From Thermosulfurimonas marina (GTDB lineage Bacteria > Desulfobacterota > Thermodesulfobacteria > Thermodesulfobacteriales > Thermodesulfobacteriaceae): DNA of 64,000 nucleotides. Below, piece after piece: positions 26,997 through 39,125 of the stretch. Each line of letters starts with the position of its first letter. The first letter of the stretch is position 1. Under the pieces are notes generated by a model. It made no database searches and was not told where the DNA came from. It saw only the letters and a program-made list of their open reading frames with translations. Made by a program: the position numbers and the translations under genes. The DNA lies in assembly GCF_012317585.1 (NCBI RefSeq), contig NZ_CP042909.1, forward strand, positions 930,001 through 994,000, given 5' to 3'.

Positions 26997-27311
26997 ATGG
27001 CCAGGCTTTTAACCCTCAAGGATTGGTTGCTGACCTTCTCCGCGGTCCAGGAAAGCGATCTACGCTTTGTGGGGAATCTCTGTCAAAAAAGGGAGCTTTC
27101 TCCGGATCTTTCGCGAGAATTACGCCGGCGCCTCCTTTTTCGGCGAAAACTTTCCTCTTTTTTCCGTTCGGCAAGCTGGCACACCCTCTCGGAGGAAGAG
27201 CTGCGCTGGTGCGAAAAGAAGATGGAAGAGATCCTGGAGAAGGAAAAGCGCCTTCAGGAATTGCTGGACCGGCTGCTGGCCCTCCTAGAGGATCCCTCTA
27301 ATCCTCTATAA
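26997..27311 (+). CDS. Small helical hypothetical protein, 104 residues
   Basis: Family not recognised. Mostly alpha-helical and charged, with KKMEEILEKEKRLQELLDRLLALLE as a C-terminal amphipathic or coiled-coil segment, split here only for description. It begins four bases after the LysR stop, so probably forms an operon with it, and overlaps convergent gpmI by 14 bases. Confidence 0.6.
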   Translation: MARLLTLKDWLLTFSAVQESDLRFVGNLCQKRELSPDLSRELRRRLLFRRKLSSFFRSASWHTLSEEELRWCEKKMEEILEKEKRLQELLDRLLALLEDPSNPL

Positions 27312-28845
27312 GGACCCTTCCGGTCATCTCCTCCGGGATGGGCAGCCCCATAAGATAGAGCCCGGTAGGGGCTACATCCGCCAGGATTCCCTCCCGAAGT
27401 CTACGTCCCCGGAAGCGGTCATCCACCAGATAAAGGGGCACGGGGTTGGCGGTGTGGGCGGTATGGGGATGGCCGGTCTCGTCGGCCATGAGTTCGCAGT
27501 TTCCGTGATCTGCGGTCACAATCACCGACCCTCCGTGGGTTTCCCGAAAGGCCCGCACCACACGGCCCACACATTCGTCCACCACTCGGACCGCTTTTAT
27601 GGCCGCCTCCAGTACCCCAGTATGCCCCACCATATCCCCATTGGCGAAGTTCAAGACTACCAGCCCGTAGCGTTTGGTCCGCAATCGCCGGATAAGTTCC
27701 TCGGTGACCTCATAGGCGCTCATCTCCGGCTTGAGGTCGTAGGTGGGGACCTCCCGGGGAGAGGGTATCAGTTTGCGTTCCTCTCCGGGGAAGGTCTTCT
27801 CGTCCCCTCCGTTAAAGAAGTAGGTCACATGAGCATACTTTTCCGTCTCCGCAATGCGCAGTTGCGGTAACCCGGCCCGGCTGACTTCCTCTCCGAAGAT
27901 CCGGTGGAGTTTTTCCGGGGGGAAGGCCACCGGAAGAGGGAAGGTCTCGTCATAGAGGGTAAAGCAGACGAAGTAGGCCAGCTTAGGAAACTTCTCCCGG
28001 GCAAACTCGGAAAATTCGGGGTCCGTAAGGGCCCGGGTGAGTTGCCGGGCCCGGTCGGCCCGGAAGTTAAAAAAGACTACCGCATCCCCGTCTTCAATAG
28101 TGGCCACCGGGCGGCCCCCCTCCACGATGACCGTAGGCTTGATGAATTCGTCGGTTTCTCCCCGGGCAAAGGCCTGGCGCACCGCGGTAAGGGGATCCGG
28201 GGCCGTAAGCCCTCGCCCGAGCACCAGGGCCTCGTAGGCCAGTCGGGTGCGCTCCCAGCGCCGGTCCCGGTCCATGGCGTAGTAGCGGCCGGAGACCGTG
28301 GCCACCTTGCCACAGGAAAGTTCAGCCATTTTGGAAAGGAGGGCGGAGAGGAAACGGTCGGCCACGTCTGGAGCGGTGTCTCGCCCATCGGTAAAGGCGT
28401 GCACGAAGACCCGCTCGGAAAGGCCCTCCCGGGCATAGAGTTCCAATAAGGCGTAGAGGTGTTCAATATGGGAGTGCACTCCGCCGTCGGAGACCAGACC
28501 CAGAAGGTGGATGCGCCCTCCGGTCTCCCGCACCCTTTCGGCCACCCGTCGGAGTTCAGGATTTTGAAAGAAGGTCCCCTCCCGGATGGCCCGGTTGATA
28601 CGGGTGAGGTCCTGATAGACGATGCGCCCGGCCCCCAGGTTGAGATGCCCCACCTCGGAATTGCCCATTTGTCCCTCGGGAAGCCCCACGGCCTCCCCCG
28701 AGGCGGAAAGGAGGGTAAAGGGGTATTCGGCCTGCAGGGCATCCAGGTTAGGGGTCCCGGCCAGGCGTATGGCGTTGGCCCGAACCTCCTCCCGCCAGCC
28801 CCAGCCATCCATGATCACCAGAAGAAGGGGTCTAACCTCCGCCAT
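27298..28845 (-). CDS. gpmI: 2,3-bisphosphoglycerate-independent phosphoglycerate mutase
   Basis: Glycolytic interconversion of 3- and 2-phosphoglycerate by a Mn-dependent alkaline-phosphatase-type enzyme. Metal and nucleophile motifs: LLVIMDGWGWR, QMGNSEVGHLNLGAGR (catalytic Ser), HAFTDGRDT, and C-terminal NFANGDMVGHTG and TADHGNCE. 515 residues, full length. The start overlaps the rsfS stop by 14 bases. Confidence 0.97.
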   Translation of the reverse strand: MAEVRPLLLVIMDGWGWREEVRANAIRLAGTPNLDALQAEYPFTLLSASGEAVGLPEGQMGNSEVGHLNLGAGRIVYQDLTRINRAIREGTFFQNPELRRVAERVRETGGRIHLLGLVSDGGVHSHIEHLYALLELYAREGLSERVFVHAFTDGRDTAPDVADRFLSALLSKMAELSCGKVATVSGRYYAMDRDRRWERTRLAYEALVLGRGLTAPDPLTAVRQAFARGETDEFIKPTVIVEGGRPVATIEDGDAVVFFNFRADRARQLTRALTDPEFSEFAREKFPKLAYFVCFTLYDETFPLPVAFPPEKLHRIFGEEVSRAGLPQLRIAETEKYAHVTYFFNGGDEKTFPGEERKLIPSPREVPTYDLKPEMSAYEVTEELIRRLRTKRYGLVVLNFANGDMVGHTGVLEAAIKAVRVVDECVGRVVRAFRETHGGSVIVTADHGNCELMADETGHPHTAHTANPVPLYLVDDRFRGRRLREGILADVAPTGLYLMGLPIPEEMTGRVLIED

Positions 28846-29200
28846 CTTCTTCCTCTGGAAGCTCTATCCGCGGGGCATCCGCCCATAGACCCTCTAGATC
28901 GTACACCCTCCTTACCGGCTCGTAAAAGATATGGACCACCGCATCCTCGTAGTCCAGGACCACCCAGTGACCCTGAGGGAGGCCCTCCACCCCCAGGGGA
29001 TGAAGGCCCTCCCGGGCGGCCTCCGCTTCTAAAAACTCCGCCAGTCCCTGGACATGACGGGCCGAGCGGGCGCTGGCAATGAGAATGAAATCCGTATAAC
29101 TGGCCCGTCCTCGCACATCCAGAATCACCAGATCTTCGGCCTTCTTGGCGGAAAGAAAACGGGCCAGACGGCGGGCCAGCTCCAGAGAGTCTAAAGGCAT
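28832..29200 (-). CDS. rsfS: Ribosome silencing factor RsfS
   Basis: Binds ribosomal protein uL14 and blocks subunit joining when nutrients are scarce. Typical segments: DLVILDVRGRASYTDFILIAS, and GHWVVLDYEDAVVHIF. 122 residues. Its start directly abuts the stop of the upstream small Cys-rich gene, and gpmI follows with overlap; rsfS is more often next to nadD. Confidence 0.93.
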   Translation of the reverse strand: MPLDSLELARRLARFLSAKKAEDLVILDVRGRASYTDFILIASARSARHVQGLAEFLEAEAAREGLHPLGVEGLPQGHWVVLDYEDAVVHIFYEPVRRVYDLEGLWADAPRIELPEEEDGGG

Positions 29201-29404
29201 CTAAATCCGGCCCTCCGAGACCAGGCGGGCAAAGTGTTCAAAACTGCGATCGTAGGTCCGCTCGGCCTCCGGAGGGAAACAGCAGCCCGGAAGCTGCCGC
29301 AGGGAAAGATGATACTTCAAACACTCGCAACAGAGGCCCTTCTTGGGACAGGGCTCATAGGTACAATTACAACGCTTGAGATTTTCCTCCCGCCGACACT
29401 CCAT
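29201..29404 (-). CDS. Small cysteine-rich protein, DUF6485-like
   Basis: 67 residues starting MECRREENLKRCNCTYEPC, with CNCTYEPCPKKGLCCECL and LPGCCFP; eight or more cysteines suggest Zn or Fe-S binding. The pattern matches DUF6485-type proteins of anaerobes (recognised from memory). ATG 29404 follows GGAGGGG, better than the upstream in-frame start. Function unknown. Confidence 0.75.
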   Translation of the reverse strand: MECRREENLKRCNCTYEPCPKKGLCCECLKYHLSLRQLPGCCFPPEAERTYDRSFEHFARLVSEGRI

Positions 29405-29430
29405 GGGCCCCTCCTTTTGCGTTAGTCCTC

Positions 29431-34134
<4,704 letters not shown>

Positions 34135-34259
34135 CTTTAGGCTCCTAAGAAAAGATTTTTAGAAACAACCGAGGTCTTAAAGTTTGAATTCCTTTTAACT
34201 AGTCCTTTAAGCGCAAAATTTTTTACTTTACCCCTTCTAAAAAATCTGTTGAATGTTGG

Positions 34260-34299
34260 GTGGAAAGGGGTCTTTTTCTTTTTCAACACCCCTTTCCAC
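34260..34299. repeat. Perfect 12-bp inverted repeat between dnaN and uvrD-like gene
   Basis: GTGGAAAGGGGT (34260-34271) and its exact complement ACCCCTTTCCAC (34288-34299) flank a 16-base pyrimidine-rich loop; on the plus strand T7 follows at 34303-34309. It looks like an intrinsic terminator, but on the plus strand no gene precedes it, and it lies in the AT-rich gap between two divergent genes. TTTTCAACA inside the loop resembles a DnaA box with one mismatch. Candidate protein-binding site, leader structure or part of an origin region. The rest of the 34135-34354 gap is AT-rich without other clear signals. Confidence 0.5.
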
Positions 34300-34340
34300 G
34301 GATTTTTTTCTGGGGAATTCCAAAGGACCACGCCTGGGAT

Positions 34341-34346
34341 TATACT
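34341..34346 (+). promoter_or_regulatory. -10 element (TATACT) eight bases before the uvrD-like start
   Basis: TATACT is followed after eight bases by ATG 34355, leaving room for at most a two- or three-base leader, and there is no Shine-Dalgarno sequence before the ATG. The -35 region (TTCCAA at 17-base spacing) is weak. Suggests leaderless initiation. Confidence 0.4.
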
Positions 34347-34354
34347 ACAGGCAA

Positions 34355-36469
34355 ATGCGCATGGGAAGGCGAAGGAGCTACCTAGAGGAGCTTAATCCGG
34401 CCCAACTGGAGGCGGTGCGCACCCTTTTTGGGCCGGTTCTGGTAATTGCCGGGGCGGGCTCGGGCAAGACCCGGACCCTGGTCTATCGGGTGGCCCGGCT
34501 GGTGGAGGAGGGAGTGCCTCCGGAGCGGATCCTTCTTCTCACCTTCACCCGCAAGGCCGCCCGGGAGATGCTCCGTCGGGCCTCTCTTCTTCTGGGAAGA
34601 TCCTGTGAAAGGGTGTCCGGGGGCACCTTTCATTCCCTTTCCCATCAAATGCTTCGGGAATACGGAAGGCTTATCGGCTTTTCTCCCAACTTTACCGTGC
34701 TGGATCGGGGAGATGCCGAAGACGCCATCAATCTCCTGCGCTCCTCCCTGGGACTTTCCGAAAAGGGAAGGCGCTTTCCCAAAAAGGACACCCTGGCCGC
34801 CCTTTTCAGTAAGGCCGTAAATCAGGGCAGAACCCTGGCCAAGATTCTGGAAAGGGAATACCCCCACTTTTTTGAATATCTTCCGGAGATCGAGCGCCTC
34901 TTTCTGGAATACCAGCGTTACAAACGGGAACATCAGCTCATGGACTACGACGATCTCCTGCTCCACTGGCATCGGGTGCTCTTGGAACATTCGGAGGTGC
35001 GGGCCGAGATCTCTCGGCGTTTCGAATTTATCATGGTGGACGAATACCAGGACACCAACTGGCTCCAGGCCGAGATCGTGCGGCTTATGGCCGAGGGGCA
35101 TGGGAATGTGATGGTGGTGGGAGACGATTCCCAGAGTATCTATGCCTTTCGAGGGGCCAATTTCCGAAACATCCTGGAGTTTCCCCGCCTCTTTCCCGGG
35201 ACCCGGATCATCAAGCTCGAGGAAAACTACCGGAGCACCCAGCCCATACTGGATCTGGCCAACGCGGTTATTGAAAGGGCTCGGGAAAAGTACACCAAGT
35301 GTCTTTTTACCCGGCGTCCCGGGGGCCAAAAGCCTATCCGATACCGGGCCCGGGACGAATCAGACCAGAGCCGCTTCGTGGCGGAAAGGATCCTGGAACT
35401 GCGGGAGGAAGGGGTTCCCCTTTCGGAAATAGCGGTTCTCTTTCGGGCGGCCTTTCATTCCTTTGATCTGGAGTTAGAGTTGGCCCGCCAGGACCTCCCC
35501 TTTGTGAAATACGGAGGCCTCAAGCTCATCGAGGCCGCCCACATCAAGGACGTGGTGGCCCATCTGAAGATCCTTCTCAATCCCTTTGATTTTCTCTCCT
35601 GGCACCGGGTGCTTTTACTTCTTGAGGGCGTGGGGCCGCGCACGGCCGAAAAGATTATCACCCATCTGCGGGCTTCTTCGGATCCCCTGCGGGCCTTGAG
35701 CAGCGTTCCTGCCAGGCCTTCCTATGAGAAGGGCCTTCGGCGCCTAACTCAGACCCTGGAAGCCCTGCGTCGGATCTCCTCCGTGGAGGAACGTCTAGAG
35801 GAGCTTATAGAGTACTACCGGCCCCTCCTGGAGCGGATCTACCACGACGATTATCCCAAAAGGGAGCGGGATCTCGAAAGCCTCCTTTCCTTGGCCCATC
35901 GCTATCAGGATCTTTCGGAATTTCTGGCGGATCTGGCCCTGGAGCCTCCGGAGTCGGCGGTGGCCGATCTCGAGCCGGAGACCGAAAAGGAAGACCATAT
36001 AGTTCTTTCCACCATCCATTCGGCAAAAGGACTGGAGTGGCACACGGTCTTTGTGATCTCCCTTTGCGAGGGGCGATTTCCCTCGGCCTACGCGGTAGCC
36101 AGTGAGGAAGAGCTGGAAGAAGAGCGGCGGCTCTTTTATGTGGCGGTGACCCGGGCCCGGGAAGGGCTTTATCTCTGTCATCCGGTTACGGGATATCTTC
36201 CGGGAGAGGGGCGGGTCATCCTGAAACCCTCCCGATTTCTCGAGGAATTACCCTCGGAACTCTGGGAGGAGTGGCGGGAGATCCCGGCCGAGGAGGCCCG
36301 GGAGGAAGCTGCTTCCGCCGGCTTTCGCCCGGGGGACCTGGTCTGGCATCCCCAGTTCGGGGAGGGAGAGGTGCGGGAGGTGCTTCCGGCGGAAAAGATC
36401 CGGATCTATTTTCTGGGCCACGGGGAAAAGACCCTGCACCTCAAATTCGCCCGTCTAGAGCGCCTTTGA
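34355..36469 (+). CDS. UvrD/PcrA-family ATP-dependent DNA helicase
   Basis: Full SF1A helicase of 704 residues for repair or replication restart. Motifs: AGAGSGKTRTL (Walker A), VDEYQDTN, GDDSQSIYAFRGA, ENYRSTQPIL, STIHSAKGLEWHTVF and RRLFYVAVTRAR. The C-terminus (GDLVWHPQFGEGEVREV) is the Tudor-like domain of PcrA. ATG 34355 chosen; ATG 34361 is an alternative, and the longer upstream frame runs through the intergenic hairpin and is not believable. It is separate from the helicase fused to the efflux gene at 7173. Confidence 0.93.
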   Translation: MRMGRRRSYLEELNPAQLEAVRTLFGPVLVIAGAGSGKTRTLVYRVARLVEEGVPPERILLLTFTRKAAREMLRRASLLLGRSCERVSGGTFHSLSHQMLREYGRLIGFSPNFTVLDRGDAEDAINLLRSSLGLSEKGRRFPKKDTLAALFSKAVNQGRTLAKILEREYPHFFEYLPEIERLFLEYQRYKREHQLMDYDDLLLHWHRVLLEHSEVRAEISRRFEFIMVDEYQDTNWLQAEIVRLMAEGHGNVMVVGDDSQSIYAFRGANFRNILEFPRLFPGTRIIKLEENYRSTQPILDLANAVIERAREKYTKCLFTRRPGGQKPIRYRARDESDQSRFVAERILELREEGVPLSEIAVLFRAAFHSFDLELELARQDLPFVKYGGLKLIEAAHIKDVVAHLKILLNPFDFLSWHRVLLLLEGVGPRTAEKIITHLRASSDPLRALSSVPARPSYEKGLRRLTQTLEALRRISSVEERLEELIEYYRPLLERIYHDDYPKRERDLESLLSLAHRYQDLSEFLADLALEPPESAVADLEPETEKEDHIVLSTIHSAKGLEWHTVFVISLCEGRFPSAYAVASEEELEEERRLFYVAVTRAREGLYLCHPVTGYLPGEGRVILKPSRFLEELPSELWEEWREIPAEEAREEAASAGFRPGDLVWHPQFGEGEVREVLPAEKIRIYFLGHGEKTLHLKFARLERL

Positions 36470-36471
36470 AG

Positions 36472-37257
36472 ATGAAGGAGATCCTCCGGGCCCAAAATCT
36501 ACGTTATCGTTATCCCGACGGCCGGGAGGCCCTGCGGGGGGTGGATCTTTCGGTGGCGGAGGGAGAAAGGCTGGTTCTTATCGGGCCTAACGGGGCGGGA
36601 AAATCTACTCTTCTTCTGGCCCTGGCCGGGCTTTTGGAGGTAGAAGGAGAGGTCCTTTACCGGGGAGAGCCCCTGCGGGGGCTGCGAGATCCCAGGAGGC
36701 TGGAGCTCGGGATCCTCTTCCAGGATCCGGACGATCAGCTCTTCTGTCTTACCGTCTATGAGGACGTGGCCTTCGGGCCGCGGCAGATGGGTCTTCCGGA
36801 GGAAGAGGTGCGCCGGCGGGTGACCGAGGCCCTAGCCCGGGTAGGTCTTTCCGGTTTTGAGGAGCGCAGTCCCCATCACTTAAGTTTTGGAGAGAGGCGC
36901 CGGGCGGCCTTGGCCACGGTGCTTTCCATGGGGCCCCGGGTGCTCCTTCTGGACGAGCCCACCAGTAACCTGGACCCCCGGGCCCGCAAGGAACTGATGA
37001 CCCTCCTTGGTCAGATACCCACCACCCAAGTCATTGCCACCCATGACCTGGAATTGGCCTACTGGGTAGCCCACCGGGTGGGGCTGGTCTTTAGAGGTCG
37101 AGTAGTGCATCTCGGCTCTCCGGAAGAGGTCCTTTTTGATGAGGAACTCCTGGTCAGAAACGGCCTGGAGTTGCCGCTTTTTGTTAGCTCCCTAAGAGGG
37201 AAAGACCATGGCGGAAAAAATAAAGATTCCCGCCTATCTGCGCGAGACTTTTTATAA
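36472..37257 (+). CDS. ECF-type ABC transporter ATPase (CbiO/NikO/EcfA-like)
   Basis: 261-residue ATP-binding subunit. Walker A GPNGAGKST, Q-loop FQDPDDQLF (the PDDQ pattern is typical of cobalt/nickel and energy-coupling-factor ATPases), signature LSFGERRRAAL in place of LSGGQ, Walker B LLLDEPTSNLD and switch THDLE. ATG 36472 is three bases after the helicase stop. No EcfT/CbiQ membrane subunit or substrate-binding subunit is in the window, so the partner must be elsewhere or lost. Substrate likely a metal or vitamin (family knowledge). Confidence 0.88.
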   Translation: MKEILRAQNLRYRYPDGREALRGVDLSVAEGERLVLIGPNGAGKSTLLLALAGLLEVEGEVLYRGEPLRGLRDPRRLELGILFQDPDDQLFCLTVYEDVAFGPRQMGLPEEEVRRRVTEALARVGLSGFEERSPHHLSFGERRRAALATVLSMGPRVLLLDEPTSNLDPRARKELMTLLGQIPTTQVIATHDLELAYWVAHRVGLVFRGRVVHLGSPEEVLFDEELLVRNGLELPLFVSSLRGKDHGGKNKDSRLSARDFL

Positions 37258-38035
37258 AAAGAATCTCCAGATTGATTCTCTGAAAAGACTTCCTTCGGAG
37301 GTTCGGGAAAATGTGATCTCAGGTAAAAGACCTCTTTTGGTCTTTCACGGAGGCCAGGCCTATCCCGCTCGGATAACCAAGGAAGAAGGAAATCAGGTGC
37401 TCCTGGAATTTCTTGAAAAGATGCCAGAGATAAAGGTGCACGAAAATCTGGTAGGGGTAATTGCTACTCCTAAGGAGCGCTACGTCTTTCAAGGTCCGGT
37501 CCAAGTGGTAAAAGACCGGCTGGTGGGCTTGTGCCTTATACCTCCCCGGATAGAAGAGCGGTTTGAGGTCCGTAGCGAAAAGATGGTTTTTCTTACGCCC
37601 GTTCCTCTAGGTACTTTTGAATCGTTACTGGCGGGAAAGTTTTTCCTGCTTCGGGATACCAATCTTTCCCGAGAGATCCAGGAGAGAGAAGAAATAGTAA
37701 GGGGCTATGTGTACGATTTGATCTTAGATGAGACCGAAAATGTGGAAGAGACCTTTGAGAAGACCCTTAAGGCCCCGGGGATGGGTTTTATCCTCAAGGA
37801 TATTTCTGCCGGAGGGGCGGGGACTTATGCCCGAAAGATCCTTTCCCTGGAAGAACCACTGCCTATTTATCTGCGAGGGGGATTTGAAGGAAACGCAAAG
37901 GCCTTCAGCTTTGGTCTCTTGGGAATAGCTCGCAACATAGCGGTGCGGGAGGGGAAGACCTGGGTGCATCTCATGTGGGTAAAAAGACTCTCTCCAGAGA
38001 TTATGAACTTTATCCGGGAGACACTCGGCGCTTGA
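37208..38035 (+). CDS. PilZ-like protein with enlarged domain
   Basis: 275 residues, overlapping the ATPase gene by 50 bases. Both c-di-GMP signatures are visible: RFEVR (RxxxR, residues 118-122) and DISAGG (DxSxxG, starting at 198). They lie about 76 residues apart, far more than in a standard PilZ domain, so either an insertion is present or the match is to a divergent member. The N-terminal 110 residues resemble a YcgR-like beta domain. The gene is more AT-rich than its neighbours, suggesting different ancestry or relaxed codon use. Confidence 0.7.
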   Translation: MAEKIKIPAYLRETFYKKNLQIDSLKRLPSEVRENVISGKRPLLVFHGGQAYPARITKEEGNQVLLEFLEKMPEIKVHENLVGVIATPKERYVFQGPVQVVKDRLVGLCLIPPRIEERFEVRSEKMVFLTPVPLGTFESLLAGKFFLLRDTNLSREIQEREEIVRGYVYDLILDETENVEETFEKTLKAPGMGFILKDISAGGAGTYARKILSLEEPLPIYLRGGFEGNAKAFSFGLLGIARNIAVREGKTWVHLMWVKRLSPEIMNFIRETLGA

Positions 38036-38807
38036 CCTCTTCCCAGCCCAAGCGCTCGATGATGGCCCCCAGGCGTTCTCCCCGTTGATTCTCCTCTCGG
38101 TAAAGCTCAAGGGTCTTTTCTAAGAGACGGAGGACGCCCTTTTCATCGGTAAAGGGAGCGATTTCGGTGGCCAGACGCGGTCGGCGCCCCAGCTTTCCTC
38201 CGAGAAGAACCCTCCAGCCTCGACCGGCCTCGGAGAGGGCCCCGGTGGGACAGATCCGAGTACAGGCCCCGCAGGCCACACAGCGGGTCTCGTCCACCAC
38301 CGGTCCGGCTTCGGTAAGCTGCAGGGCCTCCTCCTCACAGACCTCCAGACAGGATTCACAACGATTGCAGAGTCCGGGCTCCACCGCCAGGAGGATCCTT
38401 CCGTGGACGGCAAAATCCGCAATATGGATGCGGGAACAGGCGTTGGGACATTCGGAAAGGGCTACCCGGAACTGATGATGGTGTTTGAGGGGACCTCCCA
38501 CCTTTTTCTTGAGGAAGGCCGTAAGGTCGGCTCGGCGGAGGAGGTCCTCCAGGGCCTCGAGAAGCCTGCGGGAGTCGGTGAGGGCATTTTCGCAGCCGGA
38601 GCCTCCGAAACAGGCTTCAAGCGACCAACCCTCTCGGGCCTCGGAGGTTCGTCCCCGCAAGGCCTCCTTGGCCGCCAGGAAGTCGGCCTCGGTGACCACG
38701 GTCTTCCCCTTTTCCGCCAGCCAGCGTTCTACCTCCTTTTTGACCCGACCCCTTACGAAAAAGGGCACCCGCTTGAGCCAGGCCTCGGCCTCGGGCGTCC
38801 ATTGCAT
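38010..38807 (-). CDS. Small siroheme/4Fe-4S sulfite reductase-like protein with two ferredoxin clusters
   Basis: 265 residues. The coupled siroheme-4Fe-4S ligands are C66, C72 (CFGGSGC) and C120, C124 (CPNAC), as in the nitrite/sulfite reductase family. Two 4Fe-4S ferredoxin motifs follow: C147/150/153/157 and C176/179/182/186. Only one reductase repeat is present, so this is the minimal 'small' class known mainly from anaerobes and methanogens (family knowledge). The in vivo substrate (sulfite, nitrite or other) is not determined. It overlaps the PilZ-like gene end by 26 bases and is divergent from the tiny membrane protein at 38836. Confidence 0.82.
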   Translation of the reverse strand: MQWTPEAEAWLKRVPFFVRGRVKKEVERWLAEKGKTVVTEADFLAAKEALRGRTSEAREGWSLEACFGGSGCENALTDSRRLLEALEDLLRRADLTAFLKKKVGGPLKHHHQFRVALSECPNACSRIHIADFAVHGRILLAVEPGLCNRCESCLEVCEEEALQLTEAGPVVDETRCVACGACTRICPTGALSEAGRGWRVLLGGKLGRRPRLATEIAPFTDEKGVLRLLEKTLELYREENQRGERLGAIIERLGWEEVKRRVSPG

Positions 38808-38829
38808 TTTCCTCCCCCTTGTCTAAAAT
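38802..38829 (+). promoter_or_regulatory. Candidate promoter of the tiny membrane-protein pair
   Basis: TTGCAT (38802-38807) and TAAAAT (38824-38829) are 16 bases apart; TAAAAT ends six bases before ATG 38836, and no Shine-Dalgarno sequence is present. The mRNA would start at or next to the ATG. Confidence 0.35.
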
Positions 38830-38835
38830 ACTTTT

Positions 38836-39021
38836 ATGTTTACGCGGTCTCAGCGTGAAAAACTTCCCCAACTATTTTTGGATTTAGCCAAGCTCACCTT
38901 TGCCGGTCTAGTGAGCGGGGGTTTCTTACAAAAGACCGCCCCGCAAGCGATGTTTGCGGGCTTTCTTGGCGCGACCCTATTCGTCATCACCGGGATTCAC
39001 TTTGCCAAGGAGGAAAATTGA
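38836..39021 (+). CDS. Two-helix small membrane protein, copy 1 (DUF6722-like)
   Basis: 61 residues: a charged N-terminus (RSQREKLPQ), then LFLDLAKLTFAGLVSGGFL and a second hydrophobic stretch FAGFLGATLFVITG, ending EEN. It is clearly similar to the 63-residue protein at 53568-53759: both share F-[LF]-D-[LV]-[AS]-K-x-[TS]-F near residue 15 and an acidic C-terminus. It resembles the DUF6722 group (from memory, weak). Its stop overlaps the start of a 34-residue membrane peptide gene by one base. Confidence 0.7.
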   Translation: MFTRSQREKLPQLFLDLAKLTFAGLVSGGFLQKTAPQAMFAGFLGATLFVITGIHFAKEEN

Positions 39022-39125
39022 TGGATCCCCTCCTTCTTCTCTTTCTCCTTTCTTCGGCCGGGGCCCTTCTCCTTTTGCTCCTGGATTATTTTTCCTCCCG
39101 GCGGGCCTCCTCCCGAACGGCCTAA
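39021..39125 (+). CDS. 34-residue single-span membrane peptide, copy 1
   Basis: ATG 39021 shares one base with the preceding stop (TGATG), so translation is coupled. The product is MDPLLLLFLLSSAGALLLLL followed by a short basic tail (DYFSSRRASSRTA): one membrane helix, then positive charges. The stop overlaps the stop of the convergent ferredoxin gene as CTAA. A peptide of the same length and layout follows the second copy of the two-helix gene (53462-53566), which argues that this short frame is real. Confidence 0.55.
   Translation: MDPLLLLFLLSSAGALLLLLLDYFSSRRASSRTA

Noticed and set aside
34260-34310. Hairpin with T7 as an ordinary intrinsic terminator
   Set aside because: No plus-strand gene lies upstream, and on the minus strand it is upstream of dnaN, so there is nothing to terminate.
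34253-34354. Upstream extension of the uvrD-like gene
   Set aside because: Would read through the intergenic hairpin and the -10 element; the conserved helicase N-terminus starts after ATG 34355.
34135-34360. Definite oriC
   Set aside because: AT-rich and next to dnaN-gyrB, but only one imperfect DnaA-box-like 9-mer and no dnaA; evidence is insufficient.
37724-38110. 128-codon minus-strand frame across the PilZ/reductase junction
   Set aside because: Overlaps two better-supported genes and has no start signal or motif.
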